A DNA stretch of 64,000 bases, taken from the NCBI GenBank assembly GCA_900466475.1, contig UBMI01000006.1, positions 62,001 through 126,000 of the forward strand, in the 5' to 3' direction. The notes beneath the pieces were generated by a model. That model saw only the letters and a program-made list of their open reading frames with translations, ran no database searches and was not told the DNA's origin. The position numbers were made by a program, and so were the translations under genes. Shown piece after piece: positions 28,471 through 39,127 of the stretch. Source of the stretch: Hyphomicrobiales bacterium (GTDB lineage Bacteria; Pseudomonadota; Alphaproteobacteria; Rhizobiales; Rhizobiaceae). Each line of letters starts with the position of its first letter. Positions within the stretch are counted from its first letter, which is position 1.

Positions 28471-29484
28471 ATGGCCCGGATGACGATGATCGAGGCGGTG
28501 CGCAGCGCCATGGATGTCTCGATGGCACGTGACGACAATGTCGTGGTTTTCGGCGAGGACGTCGGTTATTTCGGCGGCGTCTTCCGCTGCACGCAAGGCC
28601 TGCAGGCGAAATACGGCAAGACGCGCTGCTTCGACACGCCGATCAGCGAATCCGGCATTGTCGGCACGGCGATCGGTATGGCCGCCTATGGGCTGAAGCC
28701 CTGCGTCGAGATCCAGTTCGCCGATTATATGTATCCGGCATACGACCAGCTTACGCAGGAGGCCGCGCGCATCCGCTATCGCTCCAACGGCGATTTCACC
28801 TGCCCCATCGTCGTGCGCATGCCGACCGGCGGCGGCATCTTCGGCGGCCAGACGCATAGTCAAAGTCCCGAGGCACTGTTTACCCATGTCTGCGGCCTGA
28901 AGGTCGTCGTGCCCTCCAACCCCTATGATGCCAAGGGCCTTTTGATTGCCGCGATCGAGGATCCTGATCCCGTCATGTTCCTGGAGCCGAAGCGGCTCTA
29001 CAATGGGCCTTTCGACGGTCATCATGAGCGGCCTGTTACACCCTGGTCGAAACATGATCTCGGCGAAGTGCCGGAGGATCATTATACGATCCCGATCGGC
29101 AAGGCCGAGGTGCGACGCACGGGCTCGGCCGTGACCGTCATCGCCTATGGCACGATGGTGCATGTGGCGCTTGCCGCTGCCGAGGATGCGGGCATTGATG
29201 CGGAAGTAATCGATCTCCGGAGCCTTCTGCCGCTCGATCTCGATACGATCGTCAAATCCGTCACCAAGACCGGCCGCTGCGTCGTCGTGCATGAGGCCAC
29301 ATTGACCTCGGGCTTCGGTGCCGAAATCGTGTCTTTGGTGCAGGAATATTGCTTCTATCAGCTCGAAGCCCCCGTCGTGCGTGTCGCCGGCTGGGATACG
29401 CCCTATCCGCATGCACAGGAATGGGATTATTTCCCTGGACCCGGCCGCGTCGGGCGCGCGCTTGCCGAAGTGATGGAGGCCTGA
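28471..29484 (+). CDS. bkdA2: Branched-chain 2-oxoacid dehydrogenase E1 beta subunit
   Basis: The 337-residue subunit has the E1 beta core VVVFGEDVGYFGGVF near 23, the DTPISESGIVGTAIGMA stretch near 53, and C-terminal VVVHEATLTSGFGAEI near 272. Together with E1 alpha it forms the heterotetramer that binds thiamine diphosphate. The ATG immediately follows the bkdA1 TGA (TGAC ATG), which rules out the longer in-frame version that overlaps bkdA1. Confidence 0.95.
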   Translation: MARMTMIEAVRSAMDVSMARDDNVVVFGEDVGYFGGVFRCTQGLQAKYGKTRCFDTPISESGIVGTAIGMAAYGLKPCVEIQFADYMYPAYDQLTQEAARIRYRSNGDFTCPIVVRMPTGGGIFGGQTHSQSPEALFTHVCGLKVVVPSNPYDAKGLLIAAIEDPDPVMFLEPKRLYNGPFDGHHERPVTPWSKHDLGEVPEDHYTIPIGKAEVRRTGSAVTVIAYGTMVHVALAAAEDAGIDAEVIDLRSLLPLDLDTIVKSVTKTGRCVVVHEATLTSGFGAEIVSLVQEYCFYQLEAPVVRVAGWDTPYPHAQEWDYFPGPGRVGRALAEVMEA

Positions 29485-29487
29485 GCC

Positions 29488-30717
29488 ATGGGCGAATTCA
29501 TCATCAAGATGCCCGATGTCGGCGAAGGTGTCGCCGAGGCGGAACTTGTCGAATGGCATGTGAAGACCGGCGATCCGGTGCGCGAGGATATGGTGATTGC
29601 CGCCGTCATGACCGACAAGGCGACCGTCGAAATTCCCTCGCCTGTCAGCGGCATCGTAACCTGGCTTGCCGGCGAGGTGGGCGACCGTATCGCGGTGAAG
29701 GCGCCGCTCGTGCGGATCGAGACGGCAGCGTCGACCGCAGACGCAGAGCCCGCAGCCGTTGCTCAGCCAAAAGCGGCCGAGCCGGTCAAAGTTGAAACTC
29801 CGAAGCCCGTGCCAAAAGCACCAACGCCGGCAACTCCGCCGGACGAAAAGCCGCTAGCAGCTCCGTCGGTCCGGCTCTTCGCCCGAGAAAGCGGTGTAGA
29901 TCTCCGGCAGGTGCAGGGCACCGGCCCCGCGGGGCGCATCCTGCGCGAGGATGTCGAGCAGTTCCTGAATCAGGGTGCGGCGCCCGCTCCGGCGCGCGCT
30001 GGTCTCGCGAGGAAAACGGCGACCGAGGAGGTCAAATTGACCGGTCTTCGCCGCCGTATTGCCGAAAAGATGGTACTTTCCACCTCGCGCATTCCCCACA
30101 TCACCTATGTGGAAGAGGTGGATATGACCGCCCTTGAAGAGCTGCGCGCCACGATGAATTCCGACCGCAAGGCGGAGCATCCCAAGCTGACGGTTTTGCC
30201 CTTCCTCATGCGGGCGCTCGTCAAGGCGATTTCCGATCAGCCCGATGTCAACGCCACTTTCGATGACGATGCCGGCATCATCACGCGCCATGGCGCCGTG
30301 CATATCGGCATTGCCACACAGACGCCGGCAGGGCTTACCGTGCCTGTCGTGCGCCATGCCGAAGCGCGCGGCATTTTCGATTGCGCCCTCGAAATGAACC
30401 GGCTGGCGGAAGCGGCGCGCTCGGGTATGGCGACGCGAGACGAGTTGTCGGGTTCGACCATCACCATCAGCTCGCTCGGGGCACTCGGCGGTATCGTCTC
30501 CACGCCTGTCATCAACCACCCGGAAGTGGCCATCATTGGCGTCAACAAGATCGCGACACGGCCGGTCTGGGATGGCACGCAATTCGTGCCGCGCAAGATG
30601 ATGAACCTTTCCTCCAGCTTCGACCACCGCATTATCGACGGCTGGGATGCGGCGACCTTCGTGCAGCGCATCCGCACGCTGCTCGAAACGCCGGCGCTCA
30701 TTTTCATCGAAGGCTGA
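29488..30717 (+). CDS. bkdB: Branched-chain 2-oxoacid dehydrogenase E2 (dihydrolipoyl transacylase)
   Basis: The 409-residue protein has one lipoyl domain (residues 1-80, lipoylated Lys44 in TDKATVEI), a Pro/Ala-rich linker, a peripheral-subunit-binding domain from about 128 ([13 protein letters not shown]) and the catalytic acyltransferase domain with His380 and Asp384 in DHRIIDG. It moves the branched acyl group from lipoate to CoA and forms the core of the complex. The ATG lies three bases after the bkdA2 stop, and lpdV follows after three more. Confidence 0.95.
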   Translation: MGEFIIKMPDVGEGVAEAELVEWHVKTGDPVREDMVIAAVMTDKATVEIPSPVSGIVTWLAGEVGDRIAVKAPLVRIETAASTADAEPAAVAQPKAAEPVKVETPKPVPKAPTPATPPDEKPLAAPSVRLFARESGVDLRQVQGTGPAGRILREDVEQFLNQGAAPAPARAGLARKTATEEVKLTGLRRRIAEKMVLSTSRIPHITYVEEVDMTALEELRATMNSDRKAEHPKLTVLPFLMRALVKAISDQPDVNATFDDDAGIITRHGAVHIGIATQTPAGLTVPVVRHAEARGIFDCALEMNRLAEAARSGMATRDELSGSTITISSLGALGGIVSTPVINHPEVAIIGVNKIATRPVWDGTQFVPRKMMNLSSSFDHRIIDGWDAATFVQRIRTLLETPALIFIEG

Positions 30718-30720
30718 GCC

Positions 30721-32118
30721 ATGAAAGAGATTGTTTGCAAGCTCCTCGTCATCGGCGCCGGTCCCGGTGGTTATGTCTGCGCCATCCGCGCTGGCCAGTT
30801 GGGAGTCGATACAGTCATCGTCGAGGCCGGCAAGCTGGGCGGCACCTGCCTGACGGTCGGCTGCATTCCCTCCAAGGCGCTAATCCACGCGGCCGAGGAA
30901 TTCGACGCCACCCAGCGCATGCTGGCGGGCAAGAACGCGATGGGCATCCGCGTCGAAGGCGCTTCCATCGATCTGACGAAGACGATCGGCTGGAAAGACG
31001 GTATCGTCGGTCGGTTGACGAGCGGCGTTTCCGGCCTGTTGCAGAAGGCGCGCGTGAAGATCGTCCACGGTCGCGCGCATTTTCGCGATGGTAAGACGGT
31101 CGAGGTGGAAACGGAGACCGGCCAGCAGATCATCCGCGCCGAGACCGTCGTCATCGCGACCGGCTCCGATCCGGTAGAGCTTCCGAACTTGCCTTTCGGC
31201 AGTCGGGTCATCTCTTCCACCGAGGCATTGTCGCTGAGGGAGTTGCCGAAGAACCTTGTCGTCGTCGGCGGCGGTTACATTGGGCTGGAACTCGGAATTG
31301 CATTCCAGAAAATGGGATCGCAGGTAACCGTAGTCGAGGCAACCCAGCAGGTCCTGCCGCAATATGATGCCGAACTCGTGCGGCCCGTCATGCGCAAGAT
31401 GACTGAACGCGGCATTCTTCTATTGACCGGTGCAAAGGCGATCGGCCTTTCCGATGCCGGCGAAGGGCTTGTCGTCGAAACGCCCGACAGCCGACAGCAG
31501 ACGCTTGCCGCGGACCGCATTCTTGTCACTGTCGGTCGCCGTCCGAGAACGGCGGGATCGGGGCTCGAAGAACTCGATCTCGACCGCGCCGGCCCCTTCC
31601 TCAGGATCGACGATCGCTGCCGCACCTCCATGCGCGGCATCTATGCCATCGGCGATGTCACAGGTGAACCGATGCTCGCGCATCGGGCGATGGCCCAAGG
31701 GGAGATGGTCGCCGAGATCGTTGCCGGAAAGAAGCGGGCCTGGGACAAGCGCTGCATCCCCGCAATCTGCTTCACCGATCCGGAAATCGTCAGCGCCGGC
31801 CTGTCGCCGGCAGAGGCGCGTAGCCAGGGATATGAGATCAAAACCGGCCAGTTTCCCTTCAGTGCCAACGGCCGCGCTATGACCATGCTCTCCGAAGACG
31901 GCTTCGTGCGGGTGGTGGCGCGGGCCGATACCAACCTCGTTCTCGGCCTACAGGCGGTTGGCGCAGGTGTATCCGAACTCTCGGCCGCCTTCGCGCTCGC
32001 CATCGAAATGGGCGCACGGTTGGAGGATATTGCTGGCACCATCCATGCGCACCCGACCCGCAGCGAGGCCGTGATGGAGGCAGCGCTGAAGGCACTTGGC
32101 AACGCGCTTCATATATAG
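30721..32118 (+). CDS. lpdV: Dihydrolipoyl dehydrogenase (E3)
   Basis: The 465-residue flavoprotein has the FAD dinucleotide motif GAGPGGYV near 12, the redox disulfide Cys43/Cys48 in GGTCLTVGCIPS, an NAD motif GGGYIGLELG near 181 and the C-terminal HAHPTRSE with the catalytic His-Glu pair. It reoxidises the E2 dihydrolipoate with NAD+. Its place as fourth gene of the bkd set points to an E3 dedicated to this complex. It ends 13 nt from the stop of the convergent LacI gene, with no terminator between. Confidence 0.93.
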   Translation: MKEIVCKLLVIGAGPGGYVCAIRAGQLGVDTVIVEAGKLGGTCLTVGCIPSKALIHAAEEFDATQRMLAGKNAMGIRVEGASIDLTKTIGWKDGIVGRLTSGVSGLLQKARVKIVHGRAHFRDGKTVEVETETGQQIIRAETVVIATGSDPVELPNLPFGSRVISSTEALSLRELPKNLVVVGGGYIGLELGIAFQKMGSQVTVVEATQQVLPQYDAELVRPVMRKMTERGILLLTGAKAIGLSDAGEGLVVETPDSRQQTLAADRILVTVGRRPRTAGSGLEELDLDRAGPFLRIDDRCRTSMRGIYAIGDVTGEPMLAHRAMAQGEMVAEIVAGKKRAWDKRCIPAICFTDPEIVSAGLSPAEARSQGYEIKTGQFPFSANGRAMTMLSEDGFVRVVARADTNLVLGLQAVGAGVSELSAAFALAIEMGARLEDIAGTIHAHPTRSEAVMEAALKALGNALHI

Positions 32119-32131
32119 GCTATAGGCGGAC

Positions 32132-33181
32132 TTACCGGGCCTTCTGCTCGACGCCAGTCGAGCGCCGCTCGACAAGCTCTCCGGAAAGGCGGATCGTCGT
32201 CGCGGCCCTGAGAAGCGCCGACGTATCACCCTCGATCATTTCGACGACGACGCGTACGATTTCGTCGACGGGTTGACGGAAAGTGGTGAGATTGTAGTGC
32301 GGCCAGCCGGCCATCGGGATGTCGTCGAAACCGGCAACGAAGATATCGTCGGGAACACGGCAGCCGGCCTCCTCCCGGAGTGCATCGATGCCGCCGATCG
32401 CCAGAATGTCGTTGGCGAAGAAAATGGCGTCGGTGCTTTTCTTCGCGGCGATTTCAAGGGCGGCCGTGCGGCCGGCATGATAGCTGTATTCCCGCCCCTC
32501 GATCTGTGCGCTCAGCGTCATGCCGAGCTCGGCAATGCGCGTGACGAAGCCGCTCTGCCGTTCCCGGTTGGTGGTCGTGTGGCTAAGGCCGGCGACATAG
32601 GCAACCCTGCGAGCGCCTTGCTTGTGAAAATGATCTGCAATGGCGCGCGCGCCTTCGACATTGTTGCAGGCAACACAGCTGAGGTTCGTCTCATCGATGA
32701 CGCGGTTGATCAGGATGGCCGGCCTGCCTTCCGTCGCCCAGCTTAGCGTCGCGCCCGACAGGATCGTCGCGGAAATGACGATAACCGCATCAACATTGTA
32801 GCGTCGCAATGCTGAAAGCTGCTCCTCGAGATTGGACCCTTTGGCGATGTTGAAGAGCAGGCTCTGCAGGCCGATGCGCTGCAGTGCGCGGGAGAGTTTT
32901 TCGATCAGGCCCGGGTAGAAGGGGTTCTGCATATCGGAGACGACGATGCCGATAATGTTCGTGCGGCTCTTCGAGAGCATGCTGGCGATCGCATTCGGCT
33001 GATAGTCGACTTCTGCCGCATATTTCAGAATTCGCTCGCGCAGATCGGCTGCGATGCTTGCGCCTGGTGTGAAGGCACGCGAGACTGCCGATTGGCTGAC
33101 GCCAAGCATACGCGCGAGCTCTCGGGCCGTAATCGGCTTTGACGGTTCCCCGTGCAAGGATGGCAATCCTTGTTTGCGCAT
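32132..33181 (-). CDS. LacI-family transcriptional regulator
   Basis: The 349-residue repressor has the LacI DNA-binding domain at about 17-70 (TARELARMLGVSQSAVSRAF, then the hinge-helix region) and a periplasmic-binding-protein-like core starting IIGIVVSDMQNPFY. The core carries a FDDIPMAGW motif near 290. It is divergent from the enolase-superfamily enzyme and peptide-type transporter genes. Two copies of TTGCATnCGGATGCAA flank the divergent region and are strong candidates for its own operators, so it probably represses itself and the transporter operon until a ligand binds. The ligand is unknown. Confidence 0.93.
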   Translation of the reverse strand: MRKQGLPSLHGEPSKPITARELARMLGVSQSAVSRAFTPGASIAADLRERILKYAAEVDYQPNAIASMLSKSRTNIIGIVVSDMQNPFYPGLIEKLSRALQRIGLQSLLFNIAKGSNLEEQLSALRRYNVDAVIVISATILSGATLSWATEGRPAILINRVIDETNLSCVACNNVEGARAIADHFHKQGARRVAYVAGLSHTTTNRERQSGFVTRIAELGMTLSAQIEGREYSYHAGRTAALEIAAKKSTDAIFFANDILAIGGIDALREEAGCRVPDDIFVAGFDDIPMAGWPHYNLTTFRQPVDEIVRVVVEMIEGDTSALLRAATTIRLSGELVERRSTGVEQKAR

Positions 33182-33224
33182 GATCCAATTCCCCGATCGC
33201 CGCTCTCTACCTTCTCTTTTCTTT

Positions 33225-33240
33225 TTGCATTCGGATGCAA
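33225..33240. promoter_or_regulatory. Candidate LacI-type operator O1
   Basis: TTGCAT-TCGG-ATGCAA has perfect 6-bp arms. It lies 44 nt upstream of the LacI gene start, where bound repressor would block its own transcription. Together with the near-identical copy at 33447-33462 it forms a pair 222 bp apart centre to centre, a spacing that could allow looping. Confidence 0.75.
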
Positions 33241-33446
33241 GAATTTCAACTACTTCTTATACGCTGCGGCTCGCTCGTTCCTCATGAGCTCTTTTGGCTT
33301 CCGAATATCGGGGTCGGGATGCGTTGCAGCGTCAAGAATCCAGCGAAATAAGGCGTCGTTTCATCTTTGATCGTCTGATATCCAGCAGAGAGCACTTTTT
33401 CTGATTCCGACATAAAACCTATTCCAATTTCAGCCCAATCCCCGTG

Positions 33447-33462
33447 TTGCATACGGATGCAA
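33447..33462. promoter_or_regulatory. Candidate LacI-type operator O2
   Basis: TTGCAT-ACGG-ATGCAA differs from O1 by one base in the centre and keeps both 6-bp arms. It lies 66 nt before the GTG start of the enolase-superfamily gene, within the likely promoter of the transporter operon. The CGG centre breaks exact symmetry in the same way in both copies, which supports a shared protein-binding site. Confidence 0.75.
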
Positions 33463-33528
33463 ACTGGAAGATGCTTTTGGTAACGACAACACCGGCGCTG
33501 AAAACGTCCGTTCTTCGAGGGAATGCCA

Positions 33529-34635
33529 GTGGGTACGATTATCAAGTCCGTTGAAGCTTTTCAGGTGAAGTGGGAGCCCAACGAGCCGCCGGGCCGCCGC
33601 ACGGCTTTCGTGCGCGTAACCACGGAAGATGGCATCGTCGGCCATGGTGAAGCTTCGCCGATGATGGGCGGCGAGCACTCGCTTGGCGTCGTCAGGGATT
33701 TCGCAGCCTCGCTCGTCGGCGCGGATGCGCTCGACCAGGCGGTCCTCTACGATCGGCTGCTGCACAGATATGTAAAGCTTGGACCTGAAGGCGCTGTCAC
33801 CGGCGCGCTTGCCGCACTTGATATTGCCCTCTGGGACATCAAGGGCAAGCACTTCAACCAGCCCGTCTACAAGCTGCTTGGCGGCGCCTGGCGCACCGAA
33901 CTGCCCTTCTATTCGTCGGTCGGCAATAATGCGGGGCGCACCGTCGATGAAACCGTTCGCGTGGTCGAACAGCGTTGGAAGGCCGAAAAGCCGGCCGCCA
34001 TCAAGATCCGCTGGGACGGTGACCGCACCCGTCAGGACTATGATATTCCCGGTGACATCGCCAAGGCGAAGGCCGTGCGCAAGCTGGTGGGGGATGATTT
34101 CCCGCTCGCCTTCGACGCCAACAACCAATATTCGGTCGGTGGCGCCATCCGCGTCGGCCGCGCGCTCGAAGAGCTTGGTTATGTCTGGTTCGAGGAGCCG
34201 GTTCAGCACTATAACGTGCGCGCCATGGGCGAGGTCGCCCAGCGTCTCGACATCACGGTTTCGGCCGCCGAACAGTCCTACACGACCCAGGCCGTTGTCG
34301 ACATGATCAATGCCGGCGTGCGCATGGTACAGCCTGACATCGTCAAGATGGGCGGCATTACCGGTCTCATGCAGTGCGCCGCGATCTGCTTTGCCCACGG
34401 CGTCGAACTCGTTCCGCACCAGACCCAGCCGACGATCGCCCATGTGGCGAACCTGCATGTGCTGGCAACGCTGATGCACAACACCAAGCCCGCCGAATTC
34501 TCCGATCCGTCGACACGCATGCATGTCGGCTTTGCCAATCCGCCGATCCCGGAAGACGGCAAGTTCAAGGTGCCGTCCGGCCCGGGCCTCGGCCTGATCG
34601 TCAACGACGCCGAGCTCGACAAGCGGCGAAGCTGA
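33529..34635 (+). CDS. Mandelate racemase/muconate lactonizing enzyme-family protein
   Basis: This enolase-superfamily enzyme (368 residues) has the metal ligands Asp196 (FDANNQ), Glu222 (WFEEP) and Glu248 (AAEQS). The second-strand base site reads Lys159-Ile-Arg161 and a His is present at 297 (VPHQTQ). Members remove the alpha-proton of a carboxylate to racemise, epimerise or dehydrate it. The mix of K-x-R with a His resembles acid-sugar dehydratases more than dipeptide epimerases, but the substrate cannot be read from sequence. GAGGG lies 7 nt before the GTG at 33529 and only 1 nt before an ATG at 33523, so GTG is preferred. It leads the transporter operon. Confidence 0.87.
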   Translation: MGTIIKSVEAFQVKWEPNEPPGRRTAFVRVTTEDGIVGHGEASPMMGGEHSLGVVRDFAASLVGADALDQAVLYDRLLHRYVKLGPEGAVTGALAALDIALWDIKGKHFNQPVYKLLGGAWRTELPFYSSVGNNAGRTVDETVRVVEQRWKAEKPAAIKIRWDGDRTRQDYDIPGDIAKAKAVRKLVGDDFPLAFDANNQYSVGGAIRVGRALEELGYVWFEEPVQHYNVRAMGEVAQRLDITVSAAEQSYTTQAVVDMINAGVRMVQPDIVKMGGITGLMQCAAICFAHGVELVPHQTQPTIAHVANLHVLATLMHNTKPAEFSDPSTRMHVGFANPPIPEDGKFKVPSGPGLGLIVNDAELDKRRS

Positions 34636-34662
34636 ATATTCTGACACATGGGAGGAAATGAC

Positions 34663-36261
34663 ATGAACCTGAGAAGACGCCAGTTTCTGGAATTGAGTGC
34701 GGCCACGGCTGCGATGAGCATGCTCGGACCCGCTCTCGCCCGTGCGGCGAACGATCCCGACACTATTCGCATCGGCATTGCCGCCAACGGCCCGCGCACC
34801 AGCGATCCGAACTACACAACACAGGGCGGCGATAACTGGGCGACCGAGCAGATGTACGAACAGCTCGTTCGCCCGGATGACGGCACGTTCGCGACGACGC
34901 CGGATCAGTACCGGCCCACGCTCGCCACCGAATGGTCGGCCTCGTCGGATGCCAAGACCTGGACCTTCAAACTCCGTCAGGGCGTGCAGTTCCACAAGGG
35001 TTTTGGTGAAATGACGTCCGAAGACGTCGTCTTCTCCTTCAAGCGCGCCATGGCCGACGGCACGAACAAGCCGATCCTGTCCAACATCGCCGACGTCGTC
35101 GCCACCGGACCCTATGAAGTCGTGATTACGCTGAAGAATTCCGACGTGAACCTGCTGGGCACGTCGATCTTCCTCAACAATACGGCGATCGTTTCCAAGA
35201 AGGCCGTCGACCAGATGGGTGCGGAGAAGTTCAAGACCGATGCAGTCGGCACCGGTCCCTACGAACTTACGCGTTTCGACAGCAAGTGGGGCACGGCGCT
35301 GAAGCGTCATGAAACCTATTGGGGGGAGAAAGCGAAGGTCGCCAATGTCGAGTCCGTCTACATCGCTGACACCACGGCGCGCACGCTTGCGCTGCTGGCG
35401 GGCGATGTCGATATGATCGAGGCCGTGCGCGCACCGGGCTGGGTCGATTCCATGTTGCAGCGTGACTCTACGCTGCAGTTCGACATGACGTCGCCGGGTT
35501 CGTTCAACACGCTGCATATCAACCTGAAGCGCAAGCCTTTCGACAATATCAAGGTGCGTCAGGCGATCATGTACGCTGTCGATCGCCATGCGGTTGCCGA
35601 GGCCATGAAGCCGATGGGAGGCTTTACCGCCGACCTGCAGCCGGAATCCTTCCCGGGCGGTTTCAAGACAGAAGAGCTGCCTCCGGAACTTCAGTACAAT
35701 TACGATCCTGACAAGGCCAAGGCTTTGCTCGCCGAAGCCGGCTTCCCCGATGGTTTCGACTTCGAAAGCAATGTCAGCCAGCGCGAAGACTATGCGTCGA
35801 TCATGCTGATCGTGCAGGAACAGCTGCGTGCCGTCGGCATGCGCATGAACCTGCATATCGGCGACCATACCGCCTATCATGCTGACAACCAGCACGACAA
35901 GAACACGCTGGCCCTGCATTCGTCGAGCTATCCGCCGATCCCGACGCAGCTCTATACGCAGCAGCTTTCGACCAAGGCGGAAGTCAAGCCGGATGGTTCC
36001 GGCGGCATCAACTACAGCCACTATGGCGTGGTCATCCCGGGGATCGACGATCTGCTCGCCAAAGCGCTGCAGGCGACCGACTACAAGTCCTACGTCGATT
36101 ACTGCAAGCAGATCGAGCTTCAGGTCCTGCGCGACCTGCCGCTGATCGGCATGTCGACGCTCTCCTTCACGGTTGCCCGCAATGCCCGCCTCGACCTCGG
36201 CTACAAGGTGCAGAGCGGTTACGCACGCTGGCGCTTCCACCACGCAACCAAGAAGGCCTGA
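34663..36261 (+). CDS. ABC transporter substrate-binding protein, family 5 (peptide/opine type)
   Basis: The 532-residue protein begins RRRQFLELSAATAAM, a twin-arginine-like signal, followed by a cleavage site after ARA near 28. The body has the family-5 features: LATEWSASSDAKTWTFKLRQG near 92, SEDVVFSFKRAM near 121 and KVRQAIMYAVDR near 298. Such proteins bind di- or oligopeptides, nickel, opines or sugars in the periplasm. The ATG at 34663 has GGAGGAAATGAC before it. The upstream enolase-superfamily gene suggests that the ligand is a carboxylated compound processed by that enzyme. Confidence 0.92.
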   Translation: MNLRRRQFLELSAATAAMSMLGPALARAANDPDTIRIGIAANGPRTSDPNYTTQGGDNWATEQMYEQLVRPDDGTFATTPDQYRPTLATEWSASSDAKTWTFKLRQGVQFHKGFGEMTSEDVVFSFKRAMADGTNKPILSNIADVVATGPYEVVITLKNSDVNLLGTSIFLNNTAIVSKKAVDQMGAEKFKTDAVGTGPYELTRFDSKWGTALKRHETYWGEKAKVANVESVYIADTTARTLALLAGDVDMIEAVRAPGWVDSMLQRDSTLQFDMTSPGSFNTLHINLKRKPFDNIKVRQAIMYAVDRHAVAEAMKPMGGFTADLQPESFPGGFKTEELPPELQYNYDPDKAKALLAEAGFPDGFDFESNVSQREDYASIMLIVQEQLRAVGMRMNLHIGDHTAYHADNQHDKNTLALHSSSYPPIPTQLYTQQLSTKAEVKPDGSGGINYSHYGVVIPGIDDLLAKALQATDYKSYVDYCKQIELQVLRDLPLIGMSTLSFTVARNARLDLGYKVQSGYARWRFHHATKKA

Positions 36262-36294
36262 TTTCCAGGTCACAATGAATGCGGGTGAATGACC

Positions 36295-37230
36295 ATGGCT
36301 AGATATTTTCTCCTCCGGCTGGCGGATGCCATTCCGACAATCTGGCTGGTGCTCACGCTCGTGTTCATCGCGATGCGGATCCTGCCGGGCGATCCGGCGA
36401 TTGCGGCTCTGGGAGACATGGCTCTCCCGGAGCAGCTTGCAGCCTTCCGCCACCAAATGGGGCTCGATGTGCCGCTCTGGCAGCAGTACATCAACTTCCT
36501 TCGCGGCGTGCTCAGCCTCGATTTCGGCCAGTCCTACATGAATGGCGAACCGGTGCTGAACCTGATCGCCGCCAATCTGCCCTATACGATCGAACTAACC
36601 GTTGTGGCGATGATAATTGGCGTCGGTGCCGGCGTGCCCTTCGGCGTAGTGGCGGCAACCCATCGTGACAGGTTGCCGGATTCCGGCATGCGCGTCTTTG
36701 CCCTTCTCGGTTATGCCATTCCGGATTTCTATCTCGGCGCGCTTCTCTTGATCGGCTTTGCATTGAACCTCGGTTGGTTCCCGATCAATGGCGGAGGCGA
36801 TGGCTTCATGGATCGCATGTACCATATCGTGCTGCCGGCCCTGACGCTCGCACTTGTCAAGGCGGCCTTCATCGGCCGGCTGTCGCGGACTGCGCTTCTG
36901 GAAACGCTCGGCAAAGACTATGTCCGCACCGCCCGCGCCAAGGGTGCCCGCGAACCGCGCGTCATCTATCGTCACGGGCTGCGCAATGCGCTTCTGCCGC
37001 TCTCGACCGGCATGGGCCTCAGCCTGCTTGCCACGTTGTCCGGTTCGGTCGCCGTAGAGCTGGTCTTCAACAGGCCCGGCCTCGGGCGCATGCTCATCCA
37101 GGCGATCAACGAGCGTGACTATGGCGTCATCCAGGGCGGCGTCGTTGTCTTCGCGCTTCTCGTCCTTTTGATCAATCTGGTGATGGATCTCCTCTACATC
37201 GTCATCGATCCTCGCATCCGGGTGAAATAA
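36295..37230 (+). CDS. ABC transporter permease, DppB type
   Basis: A 311-residue permease with an N-terminal membrane segment (LADAIPTIWLVLTLVFIAM), the conserved ILPGDPA near 30 and the cytoplasmic loop YVRTARAKGAREPRVIYRHG near 206-225. It forms half of the channel for the family-5 binding protein. The ATG at 36295 is preferred over one two codons earlier because GGGTGA is better spaced from it. Its stop overlaps the next start as TAATG. Confidence 0.92.
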   Translation: MARYFLLRLADAIPTIWLVLTLVFIAMRILPGDPAIAALGDMALPEQLAAFRHQMGLDVPLWQQYINFLRGVLSLDFGQSYMNGEPVLNLIAANLPYTIELTVVAMIIGVGAGVPFGVVAATHRDRLPDSGMRVFALLGYAIPDFYLGALLLIGFALNLGWFPINGGGDGFMDRMYHIVLPALTLALVKAAFIGRLSRTALLETLGKDYVRTARAKGAREPRVIYRHGLRNALLPLSTGMGLSLLATLSGSVAVELVFNRPGLGRMLIQAINERDYGVIQGGVVVFALLVLLINLVMDLLYIVIDPRIRVK

Positions 37231-38134
37231 TGAGCATCATCACTCAAACACCTGCGTCTGCTCTACAGACCTCCGAGCAGCCTCTGCTGGCACCTGCACC
37301 TGGTTTGCTGTCGCTCTTCTCGAAAACGCTGTTGCACCGGCCCTCGACCCTCTTCGCACTGGCGATTGCACTCGTCTTCTTCGTGATCGCAGTCTTCGCA
37401 CCGGTGCTTGCGCCCTATGATCCGCTCGCCCAGAGCATCCTCTCGATCAACAAGGCGCCCTCGGCCGCACACTGGCTCGGCACCGACCAGTTTGGGCGCG
37501 ACGTTCTCTCGCGCATGATCCACGGTTCACGCAATTCGCTGCTCTTCGGCCTGATCTCGCCGGCGCTCGCCGCGCTGCTCGGTACCGCACTTGGCGTAAC
37601 AGCCGGTTATTTCGGGGGCCTGATCGATCGTATCATCAGCCGGTTCATCGATTTGCTGCTCGCCTTCCCGGAACTGCTGCTCGCGATCATCATCGCAGCC
37701 GTGCTCGGTGGCGCCTTCTGGAACATCATCGCCGTCATTACGGTCGCGTTCATTCCCGGCTTTGCCCGTGTCGCTCGTGCCTCGACCCTGTCGGTCAAGC
37801 AGGAGCCGTATGTGGAAGCGGCAATCGCCGTCGGCGTGCGCACGCCCGTTATCATCTTCCGCCATATCATCCCGAATATCGCAGCCCCCATCGTCGTACT
37901 GATGACGCTTTGGGTCGCGTCTGCCATCCGCCTTGAGGCCTCGCTCAGCTTCCTCGGCATCGGTACCCGCGCCCCCAATCCAAGCTGGGGCAATATCATC
38001 CGTGATGGTCTCAACAATCTCTTCGGCTCGCCCTGGCCGATCATTGCCGCCGGTTTTGCCATCACCTGCGTCGTGCTGTCCTTCAACCTGATCGGCGACG
38101 CGGTGCGTGACATGCTGGATCCGGAGACGAGCCA

Positions 38135-38138
<4 letters not shown>
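37230..38138 (+). CDS. ABC transporter permease, DppC type
   Basis: A 302-residue permease with a hydrophilic 30-residue N-terminus, the DppC-type segment APYDPLAQ near 66 and HWLGTDQFGRDVLSRMIHGS near 81-100, and a cytoplasmic loop EAAIAVGVRTPVIIFRHIIP near 193. It is the second half of the channel. Start and stop both overlap neighbouring genes (TAATG and ATGA), so it is co-translated with its partners. Confidence 0.92.

Positions 38139-39123
<985 letters not shown>

Positions 39124-39127
<4 letters not shown>

Noticed and set aside
33430..36456. Open reading frame of 1008 codons on the minus strand
   Set aside because: It is antisense to the enolase-superfamily gene and the family-5 binding-protein gene, both with clear motifs and ribosome-binding sites. 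Its translation is the Arg/His/Asp-rich composition typical of reverse-complement frames in GC-rich DNA.
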